A stretch of 64,000 bases of DNA from an uncultured Coriobacteriales bacterium (GTDB taxonomy: Bacteria > Actinomycetota > Coriobacteriia > Coriobacteriales > UMGS124). Both the position numbers and the translations under genes were made by a program. This document shows, in pieces, positions 17,437 through 26,913 of the stretch (position 1 is the stretch's first letter; every line of letters starts with the position of its first letter). The stretch lies in contig CAKUFZ010000008.1 in NCBI GenBank assembly GCA_934654475.1, forward strand, positions 23,700 through 87,699, given 5' to 3'. The notes beneath the pieces are model-generated. The model was not told where the DNA came from and did not search any database. It worked only from the letters and a program-made list of their open reading frames with translations.

Positions 17437-17616
17437 TCAGGCGTGGGTCTCGTCGTCGTGGCCGTCCTGTGTCTGCACGGTCTCTGCCTGAGCGGCCTCG
17501 TCGGGATTTTCCTGCTCGGCCTGCGCCTGCTGCTGCCTCTCGCGATATTCGGCGCGGATCTTCTCCGTGCGCTCCCTGTACAGCTCGATTCGCTTGTTCA
17601 TGGCTCGAATGTCCAC
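17437..17616 (-). CDS. Small charged protein, hypothetical
   Basis: 59 residues from a GTG at 17616 with GGGAGAA 2-8 nt upstream; an in-frame ATG five codons later is the alternative. The sequence starts VDIRAMNKRIELYRERTEKI, a basic amphipathic helix, and continues into a Gln/Glu/Ala-rich acidic tail. It could form a short coiled coil. No family recognised. It sits 116 bp upstream of the methyltransferase on the same strand and may be co-transcribed. Confidence 0.45.
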   Translation of the reverse strand: MDIRAMNKRIELYRERTEKIRAEYRERQQQAQAEQENPDEAAQAETVQTQDGHDDETHA

Positions 17617-17844
17617 GGTTCTCCCTTCCTCGGCCCGACAGATGCGCCTATTGTAGCGCCCAGATATCACAGGTGTATCACATGTGATGCGAAGGTGTTT
17701 CCATCTGCTGTCGAAATCGTGCCGCACTGCGGTCTTGGCCTATACTGAGGCAGCAAGCGTGAGACAGCTCCATCTATACTCTCACGTGCTCTTTTGTTTT
17801 ACTGCTTCATATCTAACAACCGCCACCGTCGAAAGGCCAAGCCC

Positions 17845-19116
17845 ATGGCACTCGTCGTCGCTAAGTTCGGCGGCAGCTCCGTGGCCACTCCCGAGCGCGT
17901 GAAGAACGTCGCTCGGAAGCTGGTCCGCCGCCACCAGTCGGGCGATCAGGTCGTCGCGGTTGTCTCTGCAATGGGAGACAACACCGACCACCTGCTCGAC
18001 CTGGCCCATTCCGTCAACCCCAACCCGCCTGCACGCGAGATGGACATGCTCCTGGCCACCGGCGAGCAGGTCTCGGTTGCTGTACTCGCCATGGCTGTTG
18101 AGGCCCTGGGCGTGCCTGCCGTGAGCCACACGGGCGCGCAAGTGGGCATCGTGACGGACCCCACGCATACGAGCGCCAAGATCGACCGCATCGTGGGCAT
18201 GGACCGTGTCAAGCGCGACCTCGACGAGGGCAACATCGTCATTGTGGCGGGCTTTCAGGGCGTGAACGCCGCCGGTGAGATCACCACGCTGGGCCGCGGC
18301 GGCTCCGACACCACGGCTGTGGCCCTGGCCGCCGCCATCGAGGCCGACTTCTGCGAGATCTATTCTGACGTCGACGGCGTGTACACGGCCGACCCGCGCA
18401 TCTGCCCCAAGGCGCACCGCGTGGATCGCTTGAGCTACGACGAGATGCTCGAGCTCTCCGCCAACGGCGCCGGCGTGCTGCAGCTGCGTGCCGTCGAGTT
18501 TGCCAGCAAGTACGGCGTGGTCATCCGCGCCCGTTCCACGTTCCTTGAGGATTCCAAGGGCACCGTCATCGAGGAGGCTCCCGATCGTATGGACTACACC
18601 GAGTACAGCGAAAGCGCCGTCCTGAGCGGCATTGCCCACGACCTCTCCGAGGCCAAGGTCACCCTGCGCCACGTGCCCGACCGCGCCGGTATCGCCGCCG
18701 CCATCTTCGGCCGTCTGGGCGAGTTGGGCGTGAACGTGGACATCATCATTCAGGACGTGAGCCACGACGGCCTGACCGACATCTCGTTCACCACGCCCCT
18801 GAACGGTCTCGAGCACATCTCCGACGCCCTTTCCTCCCTGTGCCGCGAGGTCAACGCCGAGGGTGTCGAGATCAACGCCCACATCGCCAAGGTGTCCCTG
18901 GTAGGCGCCGGCATGAAGAGCTATCCGGGCGTTGCCGCCAAGATGTTCAAGACGCTCGCCGCCAACGACATCAACATCTCGATGATTTCCACCTCGCCCA
19001 TCTGCATTTCCACGGTCATCGACGCCGACCAGTGCGCCAAGGCCGTGCAGGTGCTCCACACCGCGTTCGGCATGGACGAAGATGCCCCCGAAGGAACCGT
19101 GAAGGTGGTGCGTTAA
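17845..19116 (+). CDS. lysC: Aspartate kinase
   Basis: 423 residues. The ATG at 17845 follows GAAAGG. It phosphorylates aspartate, the first step towards lysine, threonine, methionine and diaminopimelate. Motifs: VVAKFGGSSVA (kinase N-terminus), FQGVNAAGEITTLGRGGSDT, VDGVYTADPRI. Two C-terminal ACT domains follow (about residues 275-410: VPDRAGIAAAIFGRLGELGV and VAAKMFKTLAANDINISMIS), the sites of feedback inhibition. asd starts 1 bp after the stop, so the first two steps of the pathway form an operon. Confidence 0.95.
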   Translation: MALVVAKFGGSSVATPERVKNVARKLVRRHQSGDQVVAVVSAMGDNTDHLLDLAHSVNPNPPAREMDMLLATGEQVSVAVLAMAVEALGVPAVSHTGAQVGIVTDPTHTSAKIDRIVGMDRVKRDLDEGNIVIVAGFQGVNAAGEITTLGRGGSDTTAVALAAAIEADFCEIYSDVDGVYTADPRICPKAHRVDRLSYDEMLELSANGAGVLQLRAVEFASKYGVVIRARSTFLEDSKGTVIEEAPDRMDYTEYSESAVLSGIAHDLSEAKVTLRHVPDRAGIAAAIFGRLGELGVNVDIIIQDVSHDGLTDISFTTPLNGLEHISDALSSLCREVNAEGVEINAHIAKVSLVGAGMKSYPGVAAKMFKTLAANDINISMISTSPICISTVIDADQCAKAVQVLHTAFGMDEDAPEGTVKVVR

Positions 19117-19117
19117 C

Positions 19118-20152
19118 ATGGCATGGACCAAGCCTATGCCCGCAAACCCCGTCGTTGCCATCGCCGGTGCCACGGGCGCTGTGGGCCGCGAGATGCTCAC
19201 GTGCCTGGAGGCCCTCGACTTCCCCTGCAGCGAGGTGCGCGCCCTTGCCTCTGCTCGCTCGGCCGGTCAGAAGCTGCCCTTCCGCGGCGGCGAGATCACG
19301 GTGCAGGAGATGACTCCCGGCAGCTTCGAAGGCGTCGACATCGCCCTGTTCAGCGCCGGTGCTTCCGTTTCGCGTGAGATGCGCGAGGCCGTGGTGGCCG
19401 CCGGTGCCGTCATGATCGACAACTCCAGCGCCTTCCGCATGGAACCTGACGTGCCGCTCGTGGTGCCCGAGGTCAACGCAGCCGACATTGCCTGGCACTC
19501 CGGTGTCATCGCAAACCCCAACTGCACCACCATCCAGATGGTCGTGGCGCTTGAGCCCCTGCGCAAGCTCGGCCACATCGACCGCATCGTTGTGTCGAGC
19601 TACCAGTCGAGCTCGGGCGCAGGTGCCAAGGGCATGGCGGAGCTGCAGGAGCAGACCGCGGCGGTCCTGGCGGGGGAGCCCTTCGAGCCCAAGGCGTTCG
19701 CCCATCAGATCGCCTTCAACTGCATCCCGCACATCGACGTCTTCATGGATGACGACTACACCAAAGAAGAGTGGAAGATGGTCGTCGAGACCAAGAAGAT
19801 CATGGGCGACGACACGGTGCGGGTTGCGCCCACGTGCGTTCGCGTGCCCGTGCTGCGCTGCCACTCCGAGTCCATCAACCTCGAGTTCGACCGCGCGGTG
19901 AGCGTGGAGGACGCCAAGGCCGCTCTTGCCGCCGGCGAGCACGTGGTGCTTGAGGACGACCCGGCCAACAACGTCTACCCCATGCCCGCCATGCACGCCG
20001 GCAGCTTTGACACGTTCGTGGGTCGCGTGCGCCGCGACCCCACCGTCGAGGGAGACCGCGGCCTCGCCCTGTGGGTCGTGGCCGACCAGCTCCTGCGCGG
20101 CGCCGCCCTCAACGCCGTCATGATCGCCCAGAAGTTGCTGCCACAGGCGTAG
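19118..20152 (+). CDS. asd: Aspartate-semialdehyde dehydrogenase
   Basis: 344 residues. It reduces aspartyl phosphate to aspartate semialdehyde with NADPH. Motifs: VVAIAGATGAVGREML (nucleotide loop), VDIALFSAGASVSREM, MIDNSSAFRM, PLVVPEVN and GVIANPNCTTIQMV with the catalytic Cys. Then SSYQSSSGAG, and VPVLRCHSESINLEF with the catalytic His nearby. It is coupled to lysC by 1 bp spacing (a later ATG seven codons in is also possible). A strong terminator follows. Confidence 0.95.
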   Translation: MAWTKPMPANPVVAIAGATGAVGREMLTCLEALDFPCSEVRALASARSAGQKLPFRGGEITVQEMTPGSFEGVDIALFSAGASVSREMREAVVAAGAVMIDNSSAFRMEPDVPLVVPEVNAADIAWHSGVIANPNCTTIQMVVALEPLRKLGHIDRIVVSSYQSSSGAGAKGMAELQEQTAAVLAGEPFEPKAFAHQIAFNCIPHIDVFMDDDYTKEEWKMVVETKKIMGDDTVRVAPTCVRVPVLRCHSESINLEFDRAVSVEDAKAALAAGEHVVLEDDPANNVYPMPAMHAGSFDTFVGRVRRDPTVEGDRGLALWVVADQLLRGAALNAVMIAQKLLPQA

Positions 20153-20185
20153 CGCTCCAAACGGCGCACATCAGTCGCTCCGCCC

Positions 20186-20219
20186 AAGCCCCGTCGCATT
20201 CGTGCGGCGGGGCTTTTTG
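20186..20219 (+). terminator. Intrinsic terminator after asd
   Basis: AAGCCCCGTCGCA pairs with TGCGGCGGGGCTT around a TTCG tetraloop and is followed by TTT. Nearly the same hairpin recurs at 25636-25669. Confidence 0.9.
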
Positions 20220-20314
20220 GTGGCCTTGGGTCGGCGGCCGCGCTGAATCCGATTCGCACCGATTGCGCGGTGCGCATATAATCCCGTCCAGACATGAAGA
20301 GGAGAGGAAGCGGT

Positions 20315-21823
20315 ATGCGACATGCGCGTCAGGGGATAGCGGGGGCGGCCAAGGGAATCGACCCGCGCGCGTTGATAGGGTCTGCCTGCCTGTGGGCCTG
20401 GGTGGACGCGCTCTATAAGAGCGGGTTCTTTGCACCGTTTCATCCCGAGGCGCTCATGTCCGAGCTGGCAGTCTGGCTCACCTTCCTGTTGATTGTTCCC
20501 CTGAGTGCGCTTGTGCTTTGGCAAAAGGAGCGCGTGCGGGGCCTGTGCGTCCACAAGGGTTTCGCGCTTGGGTGCGGCGTTGCGGGAAGCACGGGGTCGG
20601 TGCTTTTTGCGTTGAGCGCCTTCAGCGGTAATTGGGTTGTGCTTGTGGCGGGTGCGGTTTTGGCGAGCCTCTTCATGGGCATGGCTATTCTCATGTGGGG
20701 CGCCGTCTATTGCAAACAGGGTGAACGCTCGGCGACGATCTATGTGGCCGGCGGTTTTGCCTGCGCCCTTGTGGCGGACGTCACGTTCATGCTCATGGAG
20801 TCGATTGCCTCCGCCTTGGCTCCCATGGCGCTGCCCCTGCTCTCGATGGTCTTCTTCAACCTTCTGCCCGAGGGAGAGCGCGCCTATTCCCAGATGACGG
20901 GAGAGGCTGAGACCGCCAAGCGCAAGCCGGGAAGCCTCCTTGCCCGCCTGCGCCTGGGCTTGGGCGTGTCGGTGCCCACGGTGTGCTCGCTTGCGCTCAT
21001 CATGTTCGGCCTTGGCTACATGCAGCACCAGATGTCGTTTGCGCCCATGCAGGGCGCGGGCCCCGACATGGGGGTGGCCCTGCAGGTCGCGCGTGGCGTC
21101 ATTGCGGTTGCGCTCTTTGCGCTGGCCATCGTTGCCCCCAAGCACACACATGTCGTCTACCGTGTGGGACTTCTCGCCATCATCGCGGGTTTCTCGCTTA
21201 TGCCGCTGCTTGCCCCCACCGATCACTTTTGGGTGTCGGGCGCGGTGGTGTTGAGCGGCTACACCACGTTCGACGTGCTCATTTGGGTCATCGTGGCCCA
21301 GGTTGCCTATGCCGGTATGTCCGATGGGCTGGGCGTCACCTGTGCGGTGCGCATGCTCATCTCAAGCCTGTTCTGCGGACTGGGCGGCATGGTTGGCATC
21401 TGGCTTGATGGCCTTACCACAAGTGCCCCCTTTGCCTATGCCGACGCCATCTTCATGGGCTACCTCATGACCATCGCCGCTGTGCTTGTGCTCTCCGGTC
21501 GCGACGTGTGGGACCTTTTTGACGCGCGCCCTGTGGCCGCCCCTGACGCGGCCGCGCAAACCGCCGGTGCCCCCAGCATCGAGGACGCGCTCGATGAGCT
21601 TGCCCAAGCCTGGGGCCTGACGGGCCGTGAGCGCGAGGTCTTTGGCTTCCTTGCCATGGGGCGCACCCAACCCTGGGTGGCAGAGCGCCTCTCCATCTCG
21701 GAGTCCACGGTGAACTCCCATGTGCGCCACATTTACGGAAAAGCTGGCATCAACAGCCGACAAGAGCTGCTTGACCTGGTGTTTCATGCGCAATCACCTG
21801 AAGTTGTCGATAGGGTCGAGTAG
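20315..21823 (+). CDS. LuxR-family regulator fused to a polytopic membrane domain, first copy
   Basis: 502 residues. I chose ATG 20315 because AGGAGAGG lies 8 nt upstream; an in-frame ATG at 20294 precedes that site. About residues 10-400 are hydrophobic with roughly twelve predicted membrane helices (LIGSACLWAWVDALY, VWLTFLLIVPLSALVLW, VVLVAGAVLASLFMGMAILM). The C-terminus is a LuxR/NarL-type helix-turn-helix (LTGREREVFGFLAMGRTQPW, VAERLSISESTVNSHVRHIY). There is no receiver domain. Such membrane LuxR fusions are abundant in Eggerthellaceae and often lie next to reductase genes. Here the two flavoprotein genes follow on the same strand, so they are the likely targets; the inducer is unknown. 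Confidence 0.85.
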   Translation: MRHARQGIAGAAKGIDPRALIGSACLWAWVDALYKSGFFAPFHPEALMSELAVWLTFLLIVPLSALVLWQKERVRGLCVHKGFALGCGVAGSTGSVLFALSAFSGNWVVLVAGAVLASLFMGMAILMWGAVYCKQGERSATIYVAGGFACALVADVTFMLMESIASALAPMALPLLSMVFFNLLPEGERAYSQMTGEAETAKRKPGSLLARLRLGLGVSVPTVCSLALIMFGLGYMQHQMSFAPMQGAGPDMGVALQVARGVIAVALFALAIVAPKHTHVVYRVGLLAIIAGFSLMPLLAPTDHFWVSGAVVLSGYTTFDVLIWVIVAQVAYAGMSDGLGVTCAVRMLISSLFCGLGGMVGIWLDGLTTSAPFAYADAIFMGYLMTIAAVLVLSGRDVWDLFDARPVAAPDAAAQTAGAPSIEDALDELAQAWGLTGREREVFGFLAMGRTQPWVAERLSISESTVNSHVRHIYGKAGINSRQELLDLVFHAQSPEVVDRVE

Positions 21824-21983
21824 CTCGACAGCATCGTAGGATTTGCATCGCATAGCGTCTTTCAAGCGTTTCGAGGCGCATGCCGTTTTCCCAAACTGAT
21901 GATCAGCACATGCCGACGAGGGCATGGCTCACATCAGTCATGAGGGCCCGCGACAACGGGCCCCAGGCAGAAGGGGATACGGT

Positions 21984-23651
21984 ATGTCCACCATCACGAG
22001 AAGGTCCTTTGTAAGCGCAGCCGCAACGGGTGCCGCCCTGAGCGCCGCCGCGGTTGCCCCTGCGGTCGCACTGGCCGACGAGGCCGTCGCGCCTGCCGAG
22101 GGCGCCCTGCACACCTGGGAGGTCGCACCCGACCCCATCACCGACATCGCCGAGACCTACGAGTACGACGTCGTCGTTGTCGGCGGTGGCATGGCCGGCA
22201 TGGGTGCCGCTGAGGCGGCCGCCCGCAACGGTGCAAGCGTCGTCGTCGTGGAGCGCAGCGAGTGCGGGCGCTTCTGCGGCCTCGACATGTGCGCCATCGG
22301 CTCCAAGGTCCTCAAGGACAACGGCCTCGAGATCGATCCCGACAAGGCTGCCCGCCTCATGTATCAGGCCAGCCAGCAGACGGCCAACTACAACCTCATT
22401 CGCACCTGGGCCACGCAGACCGCCGGTGTCATCGACTACATCACCGAACTGTGTGCCGCCAACGGTGTGACTGTGGAGCCCTCGACCGGCGGTACCTCCA
22501 AGGCCGGCTGGGACAAGATGCCCGAGCGTTACATTGTGTTCCAGGATGCCGTGCGCTACTCCAGCGACGAGTGGGGCGTGTTTGACCGCCCCGACGGCAA
22601 GGAGCCTCACCAGAACCTGGGCGACGTGCTCATCAAGTCGGCAACAGACAACGGCTGCGAGTACTTCTTCAACACCCATGTCGAGCAGCTCGTGGGCAGC
22701 GCGGCCGATGGCGTGACGGGCGTCATCGCTACCGACGCCGACGGCAAGCACGTGCAGTTCAACGCCAAGAAGGGCGTCGTGCTGGCCACTGGCGACATCT
22801 CCGGCAACCAGGAGATGATCGACTGCTGGGCTCCCATCAAGAACTACGCCAACGAGAGCGCTTACGTTCCTCAGGGTGCCAACTCCGGCGACGCCATCCT
22901 TATGACCAAGTGGATCGGCGGCGGCATCTCCAAGAGCCCGGCTGCTCCCATGATTCACCAGTTCACGATTCAGACGCGCGGCTACCAGTGCACGGCGTTC
23001 TTCCTCTCCATGCTCGCGGTGAACTCTGACGGCAATCGCTTCATGAACGAGATGCCCTTCGAGCCCTACATTACCGACGCCCGCATGAACTCCAAGGGCA
23101 ACGTCGCCTGGTCCATCCTCGACTCCAACTACGCCGAGTACGTGACCAAGCAGTTCCCCGAGGGCTACGAGTCCATGCTGCAGAACATTCCCGGCGAGCT
23201 CGAGGGTCGTGTGGCCGACGGCGAGGTCTTCCAGGCCGACACGCTTGAGGAACTGGCGGAGCTGCTCGGCGTGCCTGCCGACAACTTCACTGCTGCCGTG
23301 GAGGGCTATAACGGCATGGCCGACAAGGGTGAGGACACGCAGTTCGGCGTTGTGGCCGACTGGCTCTCGCCTGTCCGCGAGGCCCCGTTCTACGCCATCC
23401 CGATCTTTGCTTCCAACCTGGCCGTGTGCTATGGCGTCCACGTCAACGACGACTCCCAGGTCTGCACCGACGACGACCAGCCCATAGCTAGCCTCTTTGC
23501 CGCCGGTAACTGCCAGGGCGACTTCTTCGGCTTTAACTACCCCGTGCACTGCCCGGGTTGTTCCACGGGCCGCTCGCTCGTGTTCGGCCAGCTCATCGGC
23601 GAGGCCCTCGCCAAGGACGAGACCATCACCGAGCTCATCGCCTCGCGCTAG
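21984..23651 (+). CDS. Tat-exported FAD-dependent reductase (fumarate reductase flavoprotein superfamily), first
   Basis: 555 residues from ATG 21984 (AAGGGGAT upstream). A Tat signal peptide TRRSFVSAAATGAALSAAA ends near AVALADE. FAD-binding fold: YDVVVVGGGMAGMGAAEAAA with VVVERSE. The C-terminal FAD segment reads SLFAAGNCQGDFFGFNYP, then CPGCSTGRSLVFG. The HGxNRLG sequence typical of fumarate reductases is not seen there, so the substrate probably differs. No CxxCH haem motif and no FMN-binding domain are seen, so electrons must come from a separate donor. The enzyme acts outside the cytoplasmic membrane. Substrate unknown; it probably reduces an organic acceptor. Downstream of the membrane LuxR regulator. 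Confidence 0.85.
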   Translation: MSTITRRSFVSAAATGAALSAAAVAPAVALADEAVAPAEGALHTWEVAPDPITDIAETYEYDVVVVGGGMAGMGAAEAAARNGASVVVVERSECGRFCGLDMCAIGSKVLKDNGLEIDPDKAARLMYQASQQTANYNLIRTWATQTAGVIDYITELCAANGVTVEPSTGGTSKAGWDKMPERYIVFQDAVRYSSDEWGVFDRPDGKEPHQNLGDVLIKSATDNGCEYFFNTHVEQLVGSAADGVTGVIATDADGKHVQFNAKKGVVLATGDISGNQEMIDCWAPIKNYANESAYVPQGANSGDAILMTKWIGGGISKSPAAPMIHQFTIQTRGYQCTAFFLSMLAVNSDGNRFMNEMPFEPYITDARMNSKGNVAWSILDSNYAEYVTKQFPEGYESMLQNIPGELEGRVADGEVFQADTLEELAELLGVPADNFTAAVEGYNGMADKGEDTQFGVVADWLSPVREAPFYAIPIFASNLAVCYGVHVNDDSQVCTDDDQPIASLFAAGNCQGDFFGFNYPVHCPGCSTGRSLVFGQLIGEALAKDETITELIASR

Positions 23652-23756
23652 GAGGCTGTGCGTGAGGGGCGAGGGTCGCTTCCCCCGCAGTGCTCGCCCC
23701 TCTGCGGCATTTCATCCCCCTTGCGACATATATACCAAGAAGAAGGGAAACCTACG

Positions 23757-25580
23757 ATGAACACCATCTCCCGTCGTTCCATGATTTGCGGTGCTGCCGG
23801 CATGGCTGCGTTGGCTGCTGCCGGCACTACCGCCGCCCTTGCCGACGTCGACCACAACCTCGAGGTCACCGACGGCAGCCCCATCGTGGGTGCCGTTGAC
23901 CCCGCTGGTGTCGAGTGGGACTATGAAGCCGACATCGTCATCATCGGCGCAGGTGGCGCGGGCTTGCCTGCTGGTGTACGCGCCCTCGACGAGGGTGTCT
24001 CGGTCCTCTTTGTTGACGCCAACTATGATTGCGGTGGCCGTTGCGCTCTGTCCGGCGGCAACATGCACTCGGGCTGCGGCACAAAGATCCAGGAGAAGTA
24101 TGGCATCGAGGACTCTGCCGACAAGTATTACGAGGACCACACCACCCACGAGTGCATCAACTCGATTTATGGTGACCGCAACGTGGTGCGCTCGGTGGCC
24201 GACCATATGGCCGAAGCCTATGATTACATCCTGGACAAGGGCGTGCTCGTGAAGGACGTCGAGCCCATGCACCTGCCCGACTACACCGAGGGCGGCGACC
24301 AGCCTGAGACGGTGGGCCGTTGGACGTATGCCGATCAGACCACCGAGGATTGGGTCTCCTACGCCGACTATCTGCCGCCCTCTCAGGAAGGCGCCTACCA
24401 GGACCGTTGCGGCATCGCTATCACCCGTCCGCTTGAGCGCGTTGCTCGTGAGGCTGGCGCCCAGTTCCTTCTGAACTACCACATGGATAAGATTTACCGC
24501 GAAGGTGTGCTCGAGGGTCGCGTATTGGGCGTTCAGGCTCACTACTCGCCTACCATCCTGCCTGGTGAGGACGCTCCCCTTGCCCCGCTCAGCCCCTTCT
24601 CCGACGGCAACATCGATGAGACCAAGGAGACGGTAAACGTCCGCGCCAACAAGGCGGTCATCATCGCGACGGGCGGCTCGACCGGCAACGTTTACTTCCG
24701 CACCATGATTGATGCCCGTCGCGGCGTTGAGTACGACTGCACTTCAGGCGACCCCTTCTGCCCCAAGGATGCCTCGGGCGAGATTGCAGCCATGGCCATC
24801 GGTGCCTGCCTGGGCGACATTGCCAACCAGGTTATCGGTGACTCCTTCCTCACCAAGGCGGCCATGATCGGCACGCAGTACACCGATTCTTTCGCCACCG
24901 TGCAGCCCACCTCGCCTCTCTTCAAGCTTTCCCGTGCCACGGGCCTGCGCGTCTATGACTGGTCGAACCTGCTTCAGGTGAACATGCTCGGCGAGCGCTT
25001 CGCCAACGAGGCCGACTCCTCCACCGACTGGAACGGCGCTGCCCTCGCCAGCGTTTTGACCGTCGACCCCTCTGACGGCGAGCTGCACCGCTATGGCGGC
25101 CCCCTCTGGACCATCTTCGACTCCAAGGCTGTCGAGCGCGAGGGATGGGTCATCGACGACACGACCGTTGACCGCGAGGACGGCCGTTTCTTTGAGGCCG
25201 ACACCCTTGAGGAGCTCGCCGAGAAGGTTGTGAACAAGTACTACGAGCAGATCAAGATGGACCCCGAGACCCTCGTGGCCACCGTCAAGCGCTACAACGA
25301 GCTGGTGGACAAGGGCACCGACGAGGACTTCGGCAAGGAGGGCATGACCGACAAGATCGAGACCGGCCCGTTCTATGCCGCTTGGTCCACGCCTGGCTTC
25401 CATGACTGCACCACGGGCCTGCGCGTGAACCGCAAGATGCAGGTCATGGACCTGTTTGGCCAGGTCATCCCCGGTCTGTACTGCGGCGGCGAGTCCTCGG
25501 GCGGTATGCGCATCCATGGTCTGGGTCGCGTGATCACCACCGGTTACATCGCGGGCCTGTGCGCCGCAACTGAGGAGTAA
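23757..25580 (+). CDS. Tat-exported FAD-dependent reductase, second
   Basis: 607 residues from ATG 23757 (GAAGGGAAA upstream), 105 bp after the first flavoprotein. Tat signal: SRRSMICGAAGMAALAAAG up to AALADVD. FAD-binding motif: YEADIVIIGAGGAGLPAGV with VLFVDANYDCGG. The C-terminal FAD part is PGLYCGGESSGGMRIHGLGR. It has little similarity to the first enzyme outside the FAD motifs, so the two are probably not a recent duplication and may have different substrates. No haem or FMN domain. A terminator lies 55 bp downstream. Confidence 0.85.
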   Translation: MNTISRRSMICGAAGMAALAAAGTTAALADVDHNLEVTDGSPIVGAVDPAGVEWDYEADIVIIGAGGAGLPAGVRALDEGVSVLFVDANYDCGGRCALSGGNMHSGCGTKIQEKYGIEDSADKYYEDHTTHECINSIYGDRNVVRSVADHMAEAYDYILDKGVLVKDVEPMHLPDYTEGGDQPETVGRWTYADQTTEDWVSYADYLPPSQEGAYQDRCGIAITRPLERVAREAGAQFLLNYHMDKIYREGVLEGRVLGVQAHYSPTILPGEDAPLAPLSPFSDGNIDETKETVNVRANKAVIIATGGSTGNVYFRTMIDARRGVEYDCTSGDPFCPKDASGEIAAMAIGACLGDIANQVIGDSFLTKAAMIGTQYTDSFATVQPTSPLFKLSRATGLRVYDWSNLLQVNMLGERFANEADSSTDWNGAALASVLTVDPSDGELHRYGGPLWTIFDSKAVEREGWVIDDTTVDREDGRFFEADTLEELAEKVVNKYYEQIKMDPETLVATVKRYNELVDKGTDEDFGKEGMTDKIETGPFYAAWSTPGFHDCTTGLRVNRKMQVMDLFGQVIPGLYCGGESSGGMRIHGLGRVITTGYIAGLCAATEE

Positions 25581-25635
25581 GGCCGGTCTTCGGAAGACGC
25601 CGTGCTTCCGTGCTCCATAGAGCCTGATTTCCGTG

Positions 25636-25669
25636 AGCCCCTGTCGCATTCGTGCGGCGGGGGCTTTTT
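25636..25669 (+). terminator. Intrinsic terminator after the flavoprotein genes
   Basis: AGCCCCTGTCGCA and TGCGGCGGGGGCTTTTT form a hairpin with a TTCG loop, almost identical to the terminator at 20186-20219. Confidence 0.9.
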
Positions 25670-25809
25670 GCTGGGCTCTGGGCGAGGTGGTCGCGCTAAA
25701 AAGGTGCGCCCACGGCACTCGGGCAATACCTTTTGCCCAGCTTCTTGCCGCTGCGTTGCATATGCAATCGACCTTGGTACACGTCACACACATAATCACG
25801 TGTTGCTTG

Positions 25810-25831
25810 CGCGCCTATGTGGCGCGTTTTT
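25810..25831 (+). terminator. Terminator-like hairpin in the leader of the FecCD importer operon
   Basis: CGCGCC and GGCGCG enclose TATGT and are followed by TTTTT. It ends 23 nt before the GGGGAGG ribosome site of the permease. ACACGT and ACGTGT (about 25779-25803) just upstream form an additional inverted repeat. The layout is that of an attenuator. The rest of the gap 25670-25809 holds an AAAAGGT/ACCTTTT inverted repeat (25697-25733) and nothing else I recognise. Confidence 0.45.
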
Positions 25832-25866
25832 GTCAGGGACCGAAACACCACCAGGGGAGGGTGCAG

Positions 25867-26913
25867 ATGTCGTGCAACAGTGATTGCAGGCGTGTCCGCT
25901 GGTCTGACGGGCGGGAAAACGTCGTCATCGCTGTCATGGCCGCGCTTGTGGTTGTGCTTGCCGGTGTGTCGCTGCTCTTGGGCCGCTTTCCCATCAGCCC
26001 GGCTGAGGCGCTCGCCATGCTGGCGAACCAAGTGGCGCCCGATCTCATCGAGCCGACGTGGACCAATCAGCAGGCTTCCATTTTCTTCAACGTTCGCTTG
26101 CCCCGCATCGTGCTTGCCCTCTTGATTGGTTGCTGCCTGGCGAGTGCGGGTGCGGCGTTCCAGGGAACGTTCCAGAATCCCCTGGTCTCCCCCGACCTGC
26201 TCGGCGCCTCGCAGGGTGCAGCTCTGGGTGCGGCAATCGCCATCCTCATGGGCCTGTCTTCGATCCAAATCTCGATGTGGGCGTTCGTGTTCTCGCTCAT
26301 CACGGTCGGACTCGTGGTGTTCATCTCTATGCACGCGCGTGGCAACCCCATCACCGTCGTCATCTTGGCCGGCGTCATGGTGAGTTCGCTGTTCTCGGCG
26401 GGCGTCTCCTACACCAAGCTCGTCGCCGACCCCAACGACACGCTTCCTGCCATCACCTACTGGCTCATGGGCAGCCTCACCGGCGCCAAGTTTGCCGACA
26501 TCAAGCTGGTCATCGTGCCCATGGTCATCGGCCTGGTGACGCTGTTCGCCCTGCGTTGGCGTATCAACATCCTCACCATGGGCGACGACGAGGCCGCTAC
26601 GATGGGCGTGAACGCCCGCCTGGTGCGCCTGCTCGTCATGGTGGCTGCGACGCTCGTGACCGCCTCGAGCGTGGCGGTCTCGGGCATGATCGGCTGGGTC
26701 GGCCTTGTCATTCCGCACCTGTGCCGCATGCTCATCGGCTGCGACTACCGCAAGCTGCTGCCGGCCTCCATGGTCATGGGCGCAGGATTCTTGCTGCTCG
26801 TTGACGATGTGGCCCGCGTTGCCACTACGATGGAGATCCCCATCGGCATCCTCACCGCCTTTGTGGGCGCGCCCTTCTTTCTCTACCTCATCACGAAGGG
26901 CAGGAGGATTTAA
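25867..26913 (+). CDS. FecCD-type ABC importer permease
   Basis: 348 residues from ATG 25867 with GGGGAGG 6 nt upstream. It has about ten hydrophobic segments. Conserved FecCD text includes FFNVRLPRIVLALLIGCCLA, AGAAFQGTFQNPLVSPDLLG, SQGAALGAAIAI, ITYWLMGSLTGAKF, GDDEAATMGVN and SGMIGWVGLVIPHLCRMLIG. This family forms dimeric inner-membrane channels for siderophore-iron, haem, cobalamin or, in the MolB branch, molybdate and tungstate. Substrate cannot be read from the permease. The stop overlaps the ATPase start (TAATG). Confidence 0.93.
   Translation: MSCNSDCRRVRWSDGRENVVIAVMAALVVVLAGVSLLLGRFPISPAEALAMLANQVAPDLIEPTWTNQQASIFFNVRLPRIVLALLIGCCLASAGAAFQGTFQNPLVSPDLLGASQGAALGAAIAILMGLSSIQISMWAFVFSLITVGLVVFISMHARGNPITVVILAGVMVSSLFSAGVSYTKLVADPNDTLPAITYWLMGSLTGAKFADIKLVIVPMVIGLVTLFALRWRINILTMGDDEAATMGVNARLVRLLVMVAATLVTASSVAVSGMIGWVGLVIPHLCRMLIGCDYRKLLPASMVMGAGFLLLVDDVARVATTMEIPIGILTAFVGAPFFLYLITKGRRI

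Noticed and set aside
25670..25866. Cobalamin riboswitch upstream of the FecCD importer
   Set aside because: The region has hairpins, but I could not find the conserved B12-box core, so only an attenuator-like hairpin is reported.
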